From an uncultured Flavobacteriaceae bacterium (GTDB lineage: Bacteria; Bacteroidota; Bacteroidia; Flavobacteriales; Flavobacteriaceae): DNA of 64,000 nucleotides. Position numbers and translations under genes: made by a program. The stretch lies in contig CANMRV010000002.1 of the NCBI GenBank assembly GCA_947500435.1, forward strand, positions 434,001-498,000, written 5' to 3'. Of this stretch, positions 52,114 to 60,787 are shown in pieces (the first letter of the stretch is position 1; every line of letters begins with the position of its first letter). The notes beneath the pieces are model-generated. The model saw nothing but the letters and a program-made list of their open reading frames with translations, ran no database searches and was not told the origin of the DNA.

Positions 52114-53199
52114 TTATAAGCGCTCGGCTAACATTCTATGAAAATGATGCACGCCTTGTTCGCGGGTAGGAGAGAAGCGGCCTGCTTTATAGAAGCGTGA
52201 TTGCAGTCCTTGATGCACTCCTTCAACTACAAATTCATCCTCGCGTTCCACTTTGTCCATTGCAGCACTGGCGGCTCCTTCAAACCGATTTTCTCCATGT
52301 AAATAGGAAATGAACGATACTTTTGTTTTGGAGGGAGAAATGGGCTTCACAACGTTTACGGATAATCCCCATGGATAAAAATTCAACATGATATTCGGGA
52401 AAATCCAGAAATAAAAAGCAGCTACTTTTTTACCATGACAGGGATGTCCTTCCGGCAGGTCATAGGTTTCTTCAGCACCATCGGCGTATCCTATTTGTAA
52501 GGTGCCATACTCAAATAATTCTGTGGTGTATTCCTCATAGCTGAGGGCAGCATTCAAATCGGGATGCACAAAAGGAATATGAAATCCCTCCAAATAATTA
52601 TCACAGTACAAAGACCAATGGCAGTTTACCAGATAGTCTTTACTGCTTACAGAATCATATTTGAATTCATTTAGAGGAAGAAACCCGACGTATTTTTCTA
52701 AGAAATTTCGAATAACCGAAAAATCAACTTCTGGGTCCAATCCGGTAAATAGGAAAGGTCCCCATTCTTCTAATGTAAATTGGTGCAAATGGTCACAAGG
52801 TCTGGGAAAGTCTTTTGCCTCCTGAAACTCCGGCATGTGTTTGAATTGCCCTTCTAAATCCCAACGGCGACCGTGGTAAATGCAACTTAGTCCTCGACTG
52901 ACACTCCCTGCATTGTGGGCGATTAAATTTCCGCGATGTGTACAAACATTACTCATACAACGAATTGTACTCTGCTTGTCACGCACTAAAACCATAGGTT
53001 CGTGCAGATAGTTTTCCATATACGAAAACGGATGTGCAAAACCATCAAGCGGTACCAAAGACGGACTATCACCTATAAACTGCCACGATTTCGCAAAAAT
53101 GTCCTCCTTCATCTGCTCGAATACGTTCGTATCACGATAGAAAGAGGCAGGTAAGGTTTCCGCTTTCCTTATATCCGGATTTACATAAAAGTTACCCAT
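52114..53199 (-). CDS. Rieske non-heme iron oxygenase, alpha subunit
   Basis: This is a 361-residue ring-hydroxylating-type oxygenase. The Rieske [2Fe-2S] ligands are Cys86/His88 (VCTHRGN) and Cys106/His109 (SCIYHGRRWD). The mononuclear-iron site is DNYLEGFHIPFVHPDL, with His207 and His212. Members include aromatic dioxygenases and amine oxygenases such as choline monooxygenase and stachydrine/carnitine demethylases. The overlapping APC permease gene points to an amino acid or amine substrate rather than an aromatic. No reductase gene is present, so an electron-transfer partner must be encoded elsewhere. Confidence 0.9.
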   Translation of the reverse strand: MGNFYVNPDIRKAETLPASFYRDTNVFEQMKEDIFAKSWQFIGDSPSLVPLDGFAHPFSYMENYLHEPMVLVRDKQSTIRCMSNVCTHRGNLIAHNAGSVSRGLSCIYHGRRWDLEGQFKHMPEFQEAKDFPRPCDHLHQFTLEEWGPFLFTGLDPEVDFSVIRNFLEKYVGFLPLNEFKYDSVSSKDYLVNCHWSLYCDNYLEGFHIPFVHPDLNAALSYEEYTTELFEYGTLQIGYADGAEETYDLPEGHPCHGKKVAAFYFWIFPNIMLNFYPWGLSVNVVKPISPSKTKVSFISYLHGENRFEGAASAAMDKVEREDEFVVEGVHQGLQSRFYKAGRFSPTREQGVHHFHRMLAERL

Positions 53200-54436
53200 T
53201 GCTCTTATTTTTTCTTTTTAAACCAAAATAAAATGGAATACCAATCAATAACAAAATCAAGCCATAAATTACGACTTCGAAACCACAACCCATAATAATC
53301 CAGATACAAAACAGAAAAGCTAAAAGCGACACCCAAATCATGGGATTGCTTAATTTTTTATCACGATTATATAGGATTAGGGCCAAACTCGATGCCGAGA
53401 ATAAATAAGGTACAATCACCGAAAGCGTTGACAGGGTCATCATAAAGGTAAATGCATCTACCAAGCTTTTAGAATAGTTGAGCATCATTAGAAGCGAAGC
53501 CAAAATACTTGATAAAATGATTCCGAGAATGGGAGAACCATGGCTATTTTGCTTTCCGAACACTTTTGGGAAAAGCCCGTCCAAAGCTGCCGCCATGGGA
53601 ATGCGTCCTTGCATTAATATCCAGCCATTTAGGGCACCCATGGTTGCGATTACGGCACAGGCCGCCACAATATATTGGGCAGAACCACCCCAAAACAAGT
53701 GAGCGGCATTTGCAAAAGGGGCATTTGAACTTTTAAGGACTTCAGGAGGAATAATTCCCATAATTGCTAAAGAACTGCTGAGATAAACTACAATTGTAAT
53801 CAGTGTGCCACCTAAAGTAGCTTTGTTCACATTTTTGGCCGCATCTTTTGTGTCGCCGCTCACAATCCCAGCGCTTTCCATTCCTAAAAATGCGAATAGC
53901 GTAAGGGTGGCTGTTGCGGTAATAGCTCCGAAAGTAGTTGCGTCACTTCTGTTTAGGGGAATAAAATTTTCCCAATTGATGTAAAAGACACCAAATATGC
54001 CAACTGCCAATATTGGTAATATCTTCAATACTGTAGTGATTACTTGAATACTTGTTACCGTTTTAAGCGGTTTGGAATTGATATAGGTAAAACCCCAAAT
54101 GAAACCAAGTCCGGTAAGAATGGAGATGATTGGTGATTCGCCGAGAACAGGAAAAAACACTTCCAAATACCCGACTAAGGCAACAGCGATAGCGGCATTA
54201 GTTGCCCAAATAGCCACCCAATAACCCCAAGCCACCAAATATGCGGGGAAGTCCCCAAAACTCATTCTGGTATAAACATAAGGACCTCCAATGGTATTCG
54301 GCGCTATTTTACCCAATGCTCCGTAAACATAGGCAATAAGAATCGCTCCCGCTGCAGAACAAATCCAGCCCAGCATTCCAATACCACCATAGATTGCCAG
54401 TGATGCGGGTAATAAAAATATACCGGAACCAATCAT
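53192..54436 (-). CDS. APC family amino acid permease, start codon unclear
   Basis: This is an 11-12 helix amino acid/polyamine transporter. MIGSGIFLLPASLA is the conserved unwound helix-1 motif, and GGPYVYTR and GMESAGIVSGDTKDAAKNV are typical. The ATG at 54436 falls in the middle of helix 1. In-frame codons upstream (to about 54535) clearly continue the family sequence (KKIGLWSSTALVVGN), but contain no ATG, GTG or TTG before an in-frame TGA. Either a rare start (ATT at 54535) is used or the start codon has been lost. It overlaps the Rieske oxygenase gene by 8 bp. Confidence 0.85.
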   Translation of the reverse strand: MIGSGIFLLPASLAIYGGIGMLGWICSAAGAILIAYVYGALGKIAPNTIGGPYVYTRMSFGDFPAYLVAWGYWVAIWATNAAIAVALVGYLEVFFPVLGESPIISILTGLGFIWGFTYINSKPLKTVTSIQVITTVLKILPILAVGIFGVFYINWENFIPLNRSDATTFGAITATATLTLFAFLGMESAGIVSGDTKDAAKNVNKATLGGTLITIVVYLSSSLAIMGIIPPEVLKSSNAPFANAAHLFWGGSAQYIVAACAVIATMGALNGWILMQGRIPMAAALDGLFPKVFGKQNSHGSPILGIILSSILASLLMMLNYSKSLVDAFTFMMTLSTLSVIVPYLFSASSLALILYNRDKKLSNPMIWVSLLAFLFCIWIIMGCGFEVVIYGLILLLIGIPFYFGLKRKNKSNG

Positions 54437-54557
54437 ATTACCAACAACTAAAGCTGTTGACGACCAGAGACCGATTTTTTTTGAGTTGGAGATTTGCTTG
54501 AGCTTTTTGGTTGGTAAATTTAATGACCTAAAAATACCACTAATTCATAGAAGGCAT

Positions 54558-54591
54558 AAAAAGTGCCCGCTAGACAAATCGACTAGCGGGC
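54558..54591 (-). terminator. Terminator of the giant T9SS cargo gene
   Basis: GCCCGCTAG / CTAGCGGGC stem with the T-tract on the minus strand. It shares the edge AAAAAGTGCCCG with the terminator at 59508-59546. Confidence 0.8.
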
Positions 54592-54631
54592 GCAATATGT
54601 AATACTAAGTATTTTTATACACTAAATTAAA

Positions 54632-57600
54632 CTACTCTACAAAAATAAGCTGCTGCTCGAACATTTCTGCACCTGCAATGGTAACCATATAATAACCCGT
54701 CGGAAGGTCATCTACGTTAACCTCATTATTGTTTTTGTTTACAGCTTTACGCATGATGAGGTTTCCATCCAAGCCGAAAAGGCTTACTTCACCTACATCA
54801 ACATTTAAAAGCGCATCCTCAACAATATAAAATTTATCGTTCACTGGATTTGGGTAAATAATTGCCCGACTTCTACTAGACAGTGCATCACCAGAATTAA
54901 CTGCGATAGGCAATGCATCATCTGCCGCCCAAATAATGGCTTCTCTTATCATTGTTCTAAAATTATCATTGCTTTGATAATCGGAAGCATTATGACCCAG
55001 GGCAGTATAGAAAGAACGACCTCCATCATAATTTTTATACCAGGTAATAGGTCTAGGAGCATCATAACTATCTGGACCGGTGGGCTGTACATTTAGAAGG
55101 TTGATGTTTCCATCAAATAGATAACCACCGTTTAATTCCCAATAGTAATATTCTTCACTTTTATTCCAAGTATCACCTAAATGAGCTACCGTAGGATGTG
55201 TACCTATAACATCCATGGTACCATTGGTATTATTTGGTGTATGATTTGGCCCTGTTTGTACTATGGCCCCTACTAGGTCATTATACCAGGACCAACTTCC
55301 GTCTCTATAGGTGTCCGTTGCTGCATGAACACCAACAAAACCACCGCCACCTTGGATGAAGGATTCAAAAGCAGACTGTTCTGAGGCCGTAAGAAGACCA
55401 TCTCCTCTCGTGTTCATCCAAACTACTACATCATAGTTTGATAAGTTTGTGGTGGTAAATACACTACTTGATTGCGACTCGTCCACATTCCAATTTAAAT
55501 CCGTTCCAAATTCAGCAATCATGTTGATTCCTGCTTGTATGGATTGATGTCTGAATCCGTTTGTCTCATGGTAAATCAAAACACTTAGTTGATTATCTAC
55601 TACTATTTCTGGTTCAATACCAATTGAGATTGTGCTGTTCTGTGGGCAGCAAACACCATTCTCACCACCGTTCGCAACGATCAAACGATCACCAAATACT
55701 TTGGCAGATGGAGCGAGGAGATTTTTAGGAAGCTCACAAAGCTCTGCCCAACTATCTGTGACGGGATCATATTCTGTGACGTCATTAAGAAATGCACCAC
55801 CTCTTCTGCCGCCAACAATGATTATTTTATTGTTGTGAACCATGGTTCCTGGCTCAAAATGTGAACGGTCTGAAGGTAAATCGGCTTTTCTGGTCCAGCT
55901 ATCGGTTACAGGATCGTATTCATGTAAAAAATCCTTGTCTGAAGCACCGTTATCATGACCAAACTGTCCACCAATGGCGTATATTTTTCCATTGATTGCG
56001 GCACCGCTTAGGTGATTTCTTGGATTTGGCATTGGTGCAGCAGCTTGCCATCCTGCTGATAAATTGTTTACGTCTAGAATATAATGTTCACCGACATCTG
56101 TTCTTCTATCGGGTAAAAGACCTCCGAAGAAATGAATTTTTCCTTGACTGTATACTCCAGCCCCTGAACCTCGAGGATTAGGAAGTGCTGGACCGACAGA
56201 CCAAGAATCGGTGAGCGTATTATAAATCTGAACCTTATCAGTCGCTACACCTGGATGGTTTCCTACGAATCCGGCTAAAATCCAAATTTCATCACCTACA
56301 CCAACAGCACCCATATGGGTAACCGCGGTTGGCATTGGTGCTACTGTCGACCAACTATTGGTTGCAGGATCGTATACCTCGGTTACCGGTGTAATCTGTA
56401 AACCAGATAAAAAGCCTGCAAACGTATAAAGCTTGTTGTTCATTTTGATGCTTTGGGCTTCCACTTTGCTCAATGATGAATTAGCAAGATCTTCCCAATC
56501 ACAAGTAGTTGGTGGGGTAACAATTCCGCCTTCTCCAAAAATTTCGATAGCAGAGATTTTGGGTTGGTCTACAGAAGAATCAAAAACCATATTTAATGCG
56601 CCATCCGTAATACTCGCTGAATATGTCTTAATGATTGCGGTCATTGGGTTTGCCTCGGAATTCAGGTCAAAATCGACCAATACATTATCACCTTCTAAAG
56701 TAACGTCAAATACGCGTCTGCCTGTTCCTCCGGGACCTCCGCCTGTTGCTCCCCAGTATATTTCTGCGAAATGAAGCTTTATTTGATAGTCCCCATTCGT
56801 CAACGGAATATTGTAGTTAAATGATGCTAGATTACTTGTTGCGCTTCTTTCCGTTTTATAGATGGCATCCTGGTCTGTTTCCAAAATATCACCTATTTGA
56901 TTATTCGCATAGGATTTTCCATTTCCGCTAAAATACTCATCTGCGTCATAAACGATATCGCCAAAAGTTACAGTCCCACCACCACAATTAATTCGTAAAA
57001 TGGCTTCTAAGTCTGTATTTGGGTCATCTTCAGGACAACCGGCTAGCGAATCCAACCCTGCTTCGTTCGGACATGCATCATCTTTATCGGGAATTCCATC
57101 ACCATCGGTGTCTGGGCAACCGGTAAATTCGGAAGGACCGGCTTCGTCAGGACATTCGTCATCCGCATCGGTAACCCCATCGCCATCCGTATCTGGGCAT
57201 CCATTCAGGTCAACAAGGCCTGGGTCATCGGGACAAGTATCATCCTTATCGGGAACTCCGTCACCATCCGTATCGGGGCAACCGTCGAGGTTTTCGAGCC
57301 CTGGCTCATCGGGGCAGGCATCATCTGCATCCAAAACCCCATCACCATCCGAGTCAACATCGTCGTTCATGTCAGGATCTGGGCAGCCATTGAATGCTGG
57401 CAACCCGGGAACTTCCGGACATTCATCTTCAGGGTCGTTTATACCATCCCCGTCGGTATCAGGTATAGCCTGCACAATTTCAAAGTTAAGGGTGAAAGGA
57501 GTACCCATAGTACCGGATCCATTATTACCCGTGTATGCAGTTGCGGTAACTGTATTTGCACCTAAATCAGGTACCCAGGGTAGATAATTATTGCCGTTAT

Positions 57601-59317
57601 TTCCACCAATAGCGTATACCGGTAGATTTTCGGTATGAAAGTTTGAATCCGTTTGATACCCGAACACCACACTTTCAGTATCCGAACCCGTTTCGGCCCT
57701 GATATTAAGGTTCGCTGTACCTATTTCGGAAATGCTAAAAATACTGCCCTCGGCAATGATGCCAATATCTTGGTCAGTGTCTGCATTTATAAGGACTAAA
57801 GATTGAATAATTGGCCCCGACGGATCTTGCGTTTCTGGACATCCCGCCAGCGAATCCAGCCCTGCTTCGTTGGGACATTCATCATCTTTATCGGGAATTC
57901 CATCGCCATCCGTATCAGGACAACCGGCCAATTCGGAAGAACCTGCTTCGTTAGGACAAGCATCATCCGCATCGGTAACCCCATCACCATCCGAGTCCGG
58001 GCATCCGTTTAAGTCAACAAGACCTGGGTCATCAGGGCAGGTGTCGTCCTTGTCGGGAACTCCATCTCCATCCGAATCAGGACAACCGGCCAACTCGGAA
58101 GGACCAGCTTCGTCAGGACAAGCATCATCCGCATCGGTAACCCCATCACCATCAGAGTCCGGACATCCGTTCAAGCCAGCAAGGCCTGGGTCATTAGGAC
58201 AAGTGTCGTCCTTGTCCGGAACTCCGTCACCGTCTGTATCGGGGCAACCAGCTAAATTGCCAGGGCCAGCTTCATTTGGGCACTCATCGTCTTTATCGGG
58301 AATTCCGTCGCCGTCTGCATCGGGGCAACCATCCAGGTTTTCGAGTCCCGGTTCATCGGGGCACGCATCATCAATGTCAAGAACGCCGTCACCATCAGAG
58401 TCAACATCATCGTTCATGTCAGGATCTGGACAGCCATTGAACGCTGGCAACCCGGGAACATCAGGACATTCATCTTCAGGGTCGTTTATGCCATCTCCGT
58501 CCGTATCTGGGTCTACTGCTACTTCGGTAATCTCAAAATTAACGGTAAATGGAACGCCCATTATACCAGAACCATTGTTACCCGTATATGCCGTTGCCGT
58601 AACGGTATTAGCTCCTAGATCAGGTACCCAAGCGGAATAGTTGTTTCCATTATTTCCGCCTATGGCATAAACGGGCAGATTTTCGGTACGATACGTATTT
58701 ACTCCTTGATATCCGAAGATCACACTTTCAGTATCCGAACCGGTTTCGGCCCTGATATTAAAGTTTGTTGTACCTATTTCGGAAATATTAAAAGTACTGC
58801 CTTCGGTTATGGCGCCAATGTCTTGATCAGTGTCTGCATTGATAAGTATTAAAGATTCAATGGTCGGTTTGGATGGATCATCTATGGGGTCATCAATATC
58901 CGGTTCGCCTGTAAATGTTATTGTAATGACATCAGTATCAAAAAGTGTTCCCTGCCCACCAGCCGAGGAATACGCTGCACCGGTAATACTATAGGTTTTT
59001 GGCTCTGGAAGCCAGGCCACGTAATCAGGTCCGGAATTGCCTAGAAAAGCATACGGTGCACTACTTTCCGTTTGAACTGTAACGCCATCCAACTTAAAAA
59101 CAACGCTGCCAACAACGCCAAAAGTATTGGCTCTAATACTTAGTTGATTTGAAGGTAAACCCGAAAGAACGAAAGTATTGGAATTTGCTAAGACACCTAT
59201 TTCCGTATCTGTTTCAGCGTTTATTAGGGTGAAAGAACTAATACCTTGTGCACTTACCGATAGGCACGAACAAAATACCGCGATTATTGCAGTATACCTG
59301 AGAAGTCGATTTTTCAT
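54632..59317 (-). CDS. 1561-residue T9SS cargo: calcium repeats, malectin, Kelch, ThuA
   Basis: This is a multidomain secreted protein. Signal peptide 1-23. A beta domain at about 24-137. Then a beta domain (151-265) plus thrombospondin type 3 calcium repeats (270-495), repeated as a beta domain (502-617) plus calcium repeats (620-765), each unit DxDGDGxxDxxDxCP. A malectin-like domain follows (about 771-930, [16 protein letters not shown]), Kelch repeats (about 940-1230, with VYDPATNSW and EYDPVTDSW), a ThuA trehalose-utilisation-type domain (about 1244-1465, [25 protein letters not shown]) and a C-terminal T9SS type A sorting domain (about 1485-1561, [11 protein letters not shown]). It is probably a surface or secreted carbohydrate-acting protein. 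The substrate is not identified. Confidence 0.9.
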   Translation of the reverse strand: MKNRLLRYTAIIAVFCSCLSVSAQGISSFTLINAETDTEIGVLANSNTFVLSGLPSNQLSIRANTFGVVGSVVFKLDGVTVQTESSAPYAFLGNSGPDYVAWLPEPKTYSITGAAYSSAGGQGTLFDTDVITITFTGEPDIDDPIDDPSKPTIESLILINADTDQDIGAITEGSTFNISEIGTTNFNIRAETGSDTESVIFGYQGVNTYRTENLPVYAIGGNNGNNYSAWVPDLGANTVTATAYTGNNGSGIMGVPFTVNFEITEVAVDPDTDGDGINDPEDECPDVPGLPAFNGCPDPDMNDDVDSDGDGVLDIDDACPDEPGLENLDGCPDADGDGIPDKDDECPNEAGPGNLAGCPDTDGDGVPDKDDTCPNDPGLAGLNGCPDSDGDGVTDADDACPDEAGPSELAGCPDSDGDGVPDKDDTCPDDPGLVDLNGCPDSDGDGVTDADDACPNEAGSSELAGCPDTDGDGIPDKDDECPNEAGLDSLAGCPETQDPSGPIIQSLVLINADTDQDIGIIAEGSIFSISEIGTANLNIRAETGSDTESVVFGYQTDSNFHTENLPVYAIGGNNGNNYLPWVPDLGANTVTATAYTGNNGSGTMGTPFTLNFEIVQAIPDTDGDGINDPEDECPEVPGLPAFNGCPDPDMNDDVDSDGDGVLDADDACPDEPGLENLDGCPDTDGDGVPDKDDTCPDDPGLVDLNGCPDTDGDGVTDADDECPDEAGPSEFTGCPDTDGDGIPDKDDACPNEAGLDSLAGCPEDDPNTDLEAILRINCGGGTVTFGDIVYDADEYFSGNGKSYANNQIGDILETDQDAIYKTERSATSNLASFNYNIPLTNGDYQIKLHFAEIYWGATGGGPGGTGRRVFDVTLEGDNVLVDFDLNSEANPMTAIIKTYSASITDGALNMVFDSSVDQPKISAIEIFGEGGIVTPPTTCDWEDLANSSLSKVEAQSIKMNNKLYTFAGFLSGLQITPVTEVYDPATNSWSTVAPMPTAVTHMGAVGVGDEIWILAGFVGNHPGVATDKVQIYNTLTDSWSVGPALPNPRGSGAGVYSQGKIHFFGGLLPDRRTDVGEHYILDVNNLSAGWQAAAPMPNPRNHLSGAAINGKIYAIGGQFGHDNGASDKDFLHEYDPVTDSWTRKADLPSDRSHFEPGTMVHNNKIIIVGGRRGGAFLNDVTEYDPVTDSWAELCELPKNLLAPSAKVFGDRLIVANGGENGVCCPQNSTISIGIEPEIVVDNQLSVLIYHETNGFRHQSIQAGINMIAEFGTDLNWNVDESQSSSVFTTTNLSNYDVVVWMNTRGDGLLTASEQSAFESFIQGGGGFVGVHAATDTYRDGSWSWYNDLVGAIVQTGPNHTPNNTNGTMDVIGTHPTVAHLGDTWNKSEEYYYWELNGGYLFDGNINLLNVQPTGPDSYDAPRPITWYKNYDGGRSFYTALGHNASDYQSNDNFRTMIREAIIWAADDALPIAVNSGDALSSRSRAIIYPNPVNDKFYIVEDALLNVDVGEVSLFGLDGNLIMRKAVNKNNNEVNVDDLPTGYYMVTIAGAEMFEQQLIFVE
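57023..58867 (-). repeat. Duplicated coding block within the giant protein
   Basis: Codons 151-495 (58867-57833) and 502-765 (57814-57023) encode the same beta domain followed by calcium repeats. Many runs are nearly identical at DNA level, for example around the [16 protein letters not shown] codons in both blocks. The second block has fewer calcium repeats, as expected from a recombining tandem array. Confidence 0.8.
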
Positions 59318-59652
59318 GTAAAAATGAATTTTTTGGTTATCCTATTTAAATCTGTGGGTAATTAAATAAAGCATAAACATTTAAAACAGAAGAATGGGGT
59401 ATTCACTAGGTGGAGGGGGACTCAAAATAATGTGACTATTAAATCACACATCTTACCATTTGCCTAAGGTAGCGAATTGTTTATAAATAGAGTAATTATA
59501 CATAACTAAAAAAAGTGCCCGTTGACCAAATCATTCAACGGGCACTAACATGACCTACAAACCTCATTTTTAAAGTCGTTATTGCCTTAAGGGCTTAATA
59601 ATGAGGTTCAAGCAGGTAGGAGGGGGGGATTTGCGGGTCAAGCACAGTATTT
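59318..59652. other. 335-bp gap with palindrome and terminator
   Basis: It lies upstream of the giant cargo gene and downstream of the response regulator. It contains the palindrome TGTGA-N8-TCACA at 59431-59448, about 115 bp before the cargo ATG, and the terminator at 59508-59546. A poly-G stretch (GGAGGGGG) occurs near 59412 and 59620. No ORF is credible. Confidence 0.5.
59508..59546 (-). terminator. Terminator of the response regulator gene
   Basis: A perfect 12-bp stem AGTGCCCGTTGA / TCAACGGGCACT with the T-run on the minus strand, about 105 bp past the regulator stop codon. Confidence 0.8.
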
Positions 59653-60282
59653 TTATCCTATTTCTTGGAGCTTTAACAAGGCTTCGGATTTTGAGTTTAC
59701 ATTGAGTTTTAGATATATGTTTTGAATATGAAAATTGATGGCACTTGTTGTAACGAATAACTTGTCCGCTATGGTTTTGTAGGTAGCACCCTGACTTAGA
59801 TAATCAATAATCTGGTTTTCACGCTCTGAAAAAGATTGGTACGATTTCGGTTGAAACATTGAGATTATTTTTTTTGCGATGTCATTTCCGATTACGGCAC
59901 CTTCATTCTTAATTGAATTGAGTGCATGATACAGACGTTTACGCGTTACAGTCTTTGTCAGGAAACCATTTGCGCCGTATTTGAACGCTTTTTTGATGAT
60001 TTCAAAATCGTTATTCGTACTTGCCATGATGATATTCACATTAGCATCTTTTTTACGGAAGAGTTTAATGCCTTCTATTCCGTTAATGATGGGCAAGGTC
60101 ACCTCTGATACGATAATATCTGGTTGTACACTTTCAAATTCATTGAGGGCATCCTCAACGCTATTGTAAATTCCGCTCAGGTTAAAATCATCATACCGTT
60201 GAAAATAGCTTTTGTAAGAGGCATGTAATTGGCTGTCGTTGTCAATAATAATCACATTTAAAATTTCTGGTCTCATAGTCAT
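59653..60282 (-). CDS. LuxR-type response regulator with Glu at the phosphorylation site
   Basis: This is a 209-residue NarL/FixJ-type regulator with a receiver domain (about 8-125) and a LuxR helix-turn-helix (about 148-205, SFSERENQIIDYLSQGATYKTIADKLFVTTSAINFHI). The acidic pocket (Asp14, Asp16), Thr/Ser near 88-89 and Lys110 are present. The phospho-acceptor position in PDIIVSEVTLP is Glu60 instead of Asp, so normal phosphorylation is unlikely and a phospho-mimic state is possible. It lies between PorP/SprF and the giant cargo gene on the same strand, which suggests control of surface proteins. No kinase gene is nearby. Confidence 0.88.
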   Translation of the reverse strand: MTMRPEILNVIIIDNDSQLHASYKSYFQRYDDFNLSGIYNSVEDALNEFESVQPDIIVSEVTLPIINGIEGIKLFRKKDANVNIIMASTNNDFEIIKKAFKYGANGFLTKTVTRKRLYHALNSIKNEGAVIGNDIAKKIISMFQPKSYQSFSERENQIIDYLSQGATYKTIADKLFVTTSAINFHIQNIYLKLNVNSKSEALLKLQEIG

Positions 60283-60787
60283 GTGGTTTGTAGGTTAAGC
60301 CTTGAAGGGTCAAGATTCAAGACAATTGAATTATTTGGGTTTGGGACGTTTGCATCCTAGCGGAGCTAAAAACTCCGCTGTTCTTTTTAAAGCATACAAG
60401 TCTAAGGTCAGTTTGTTACACTGACATAAGAAAACATGTATTCAATAAAAGTTTTAGGATTAAGCACCGATTTTTCTTTCTGAAAAATCTCCAATTCGTT
60501 AGAAGCTATTCGAGATAGCAAGAAAAAGTTTTGTGCTTACTAGGCTAAAAAAGCTAGCCTATTTTAGGGTCGAAAAAAGTGGGAGCACCGTAGTTCGAGA
60601 GTAAAAAAGATTTCCGTTTTTGGGACGTGTTGAGGTTCATAGTAGGTTTCATGTTGTAGGGGATTTGAGGGTTTTAAGTAGTAATTGTTTGATAGGGTAA
60701 ATTTAGTAAAATCTTTCGAAAGCCCCTATTTTAAAGGGATTTTTTCGTTCAAATGCATCAAATTTTAGCATTTGCAGCTCAGTTTCA
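60283..60787. other. 505-bp gap between PorP/SprF and the regulator
   Basis: No credible ORF on either strand. It contains a small GC-rich hairpin AGCGGAG/CTCCGCT at about 60359-60378 with a T-rich run on the plus strand, and a short GTCAG/CTGAC inverted repeat near 60408-60425. The rest is AT-rich and probably carries the regulator's promoter. Confidence 0.4.

Noticed and set aside
57870..58640. 256-codon plus-strand ORF rich in Pro and Ser
   Set aside because: It is the antisense shadow of the DxDGDG calcium repeats; the repeated PSPSxSGxP pattern simply mirrors those codons, and the minus-strand gene has signal peptide, domains and sorting tail. The same holds for the plus-strand ORF at 57000-57587.
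57023..58867. Direct DNA repeats that could suggest a CRISPR array or minisatellite
   Set aside because: The repeats stay in frame within a coding sequence and encode thrombospondin type 3 units, with no constant repeat/spacer lengths.
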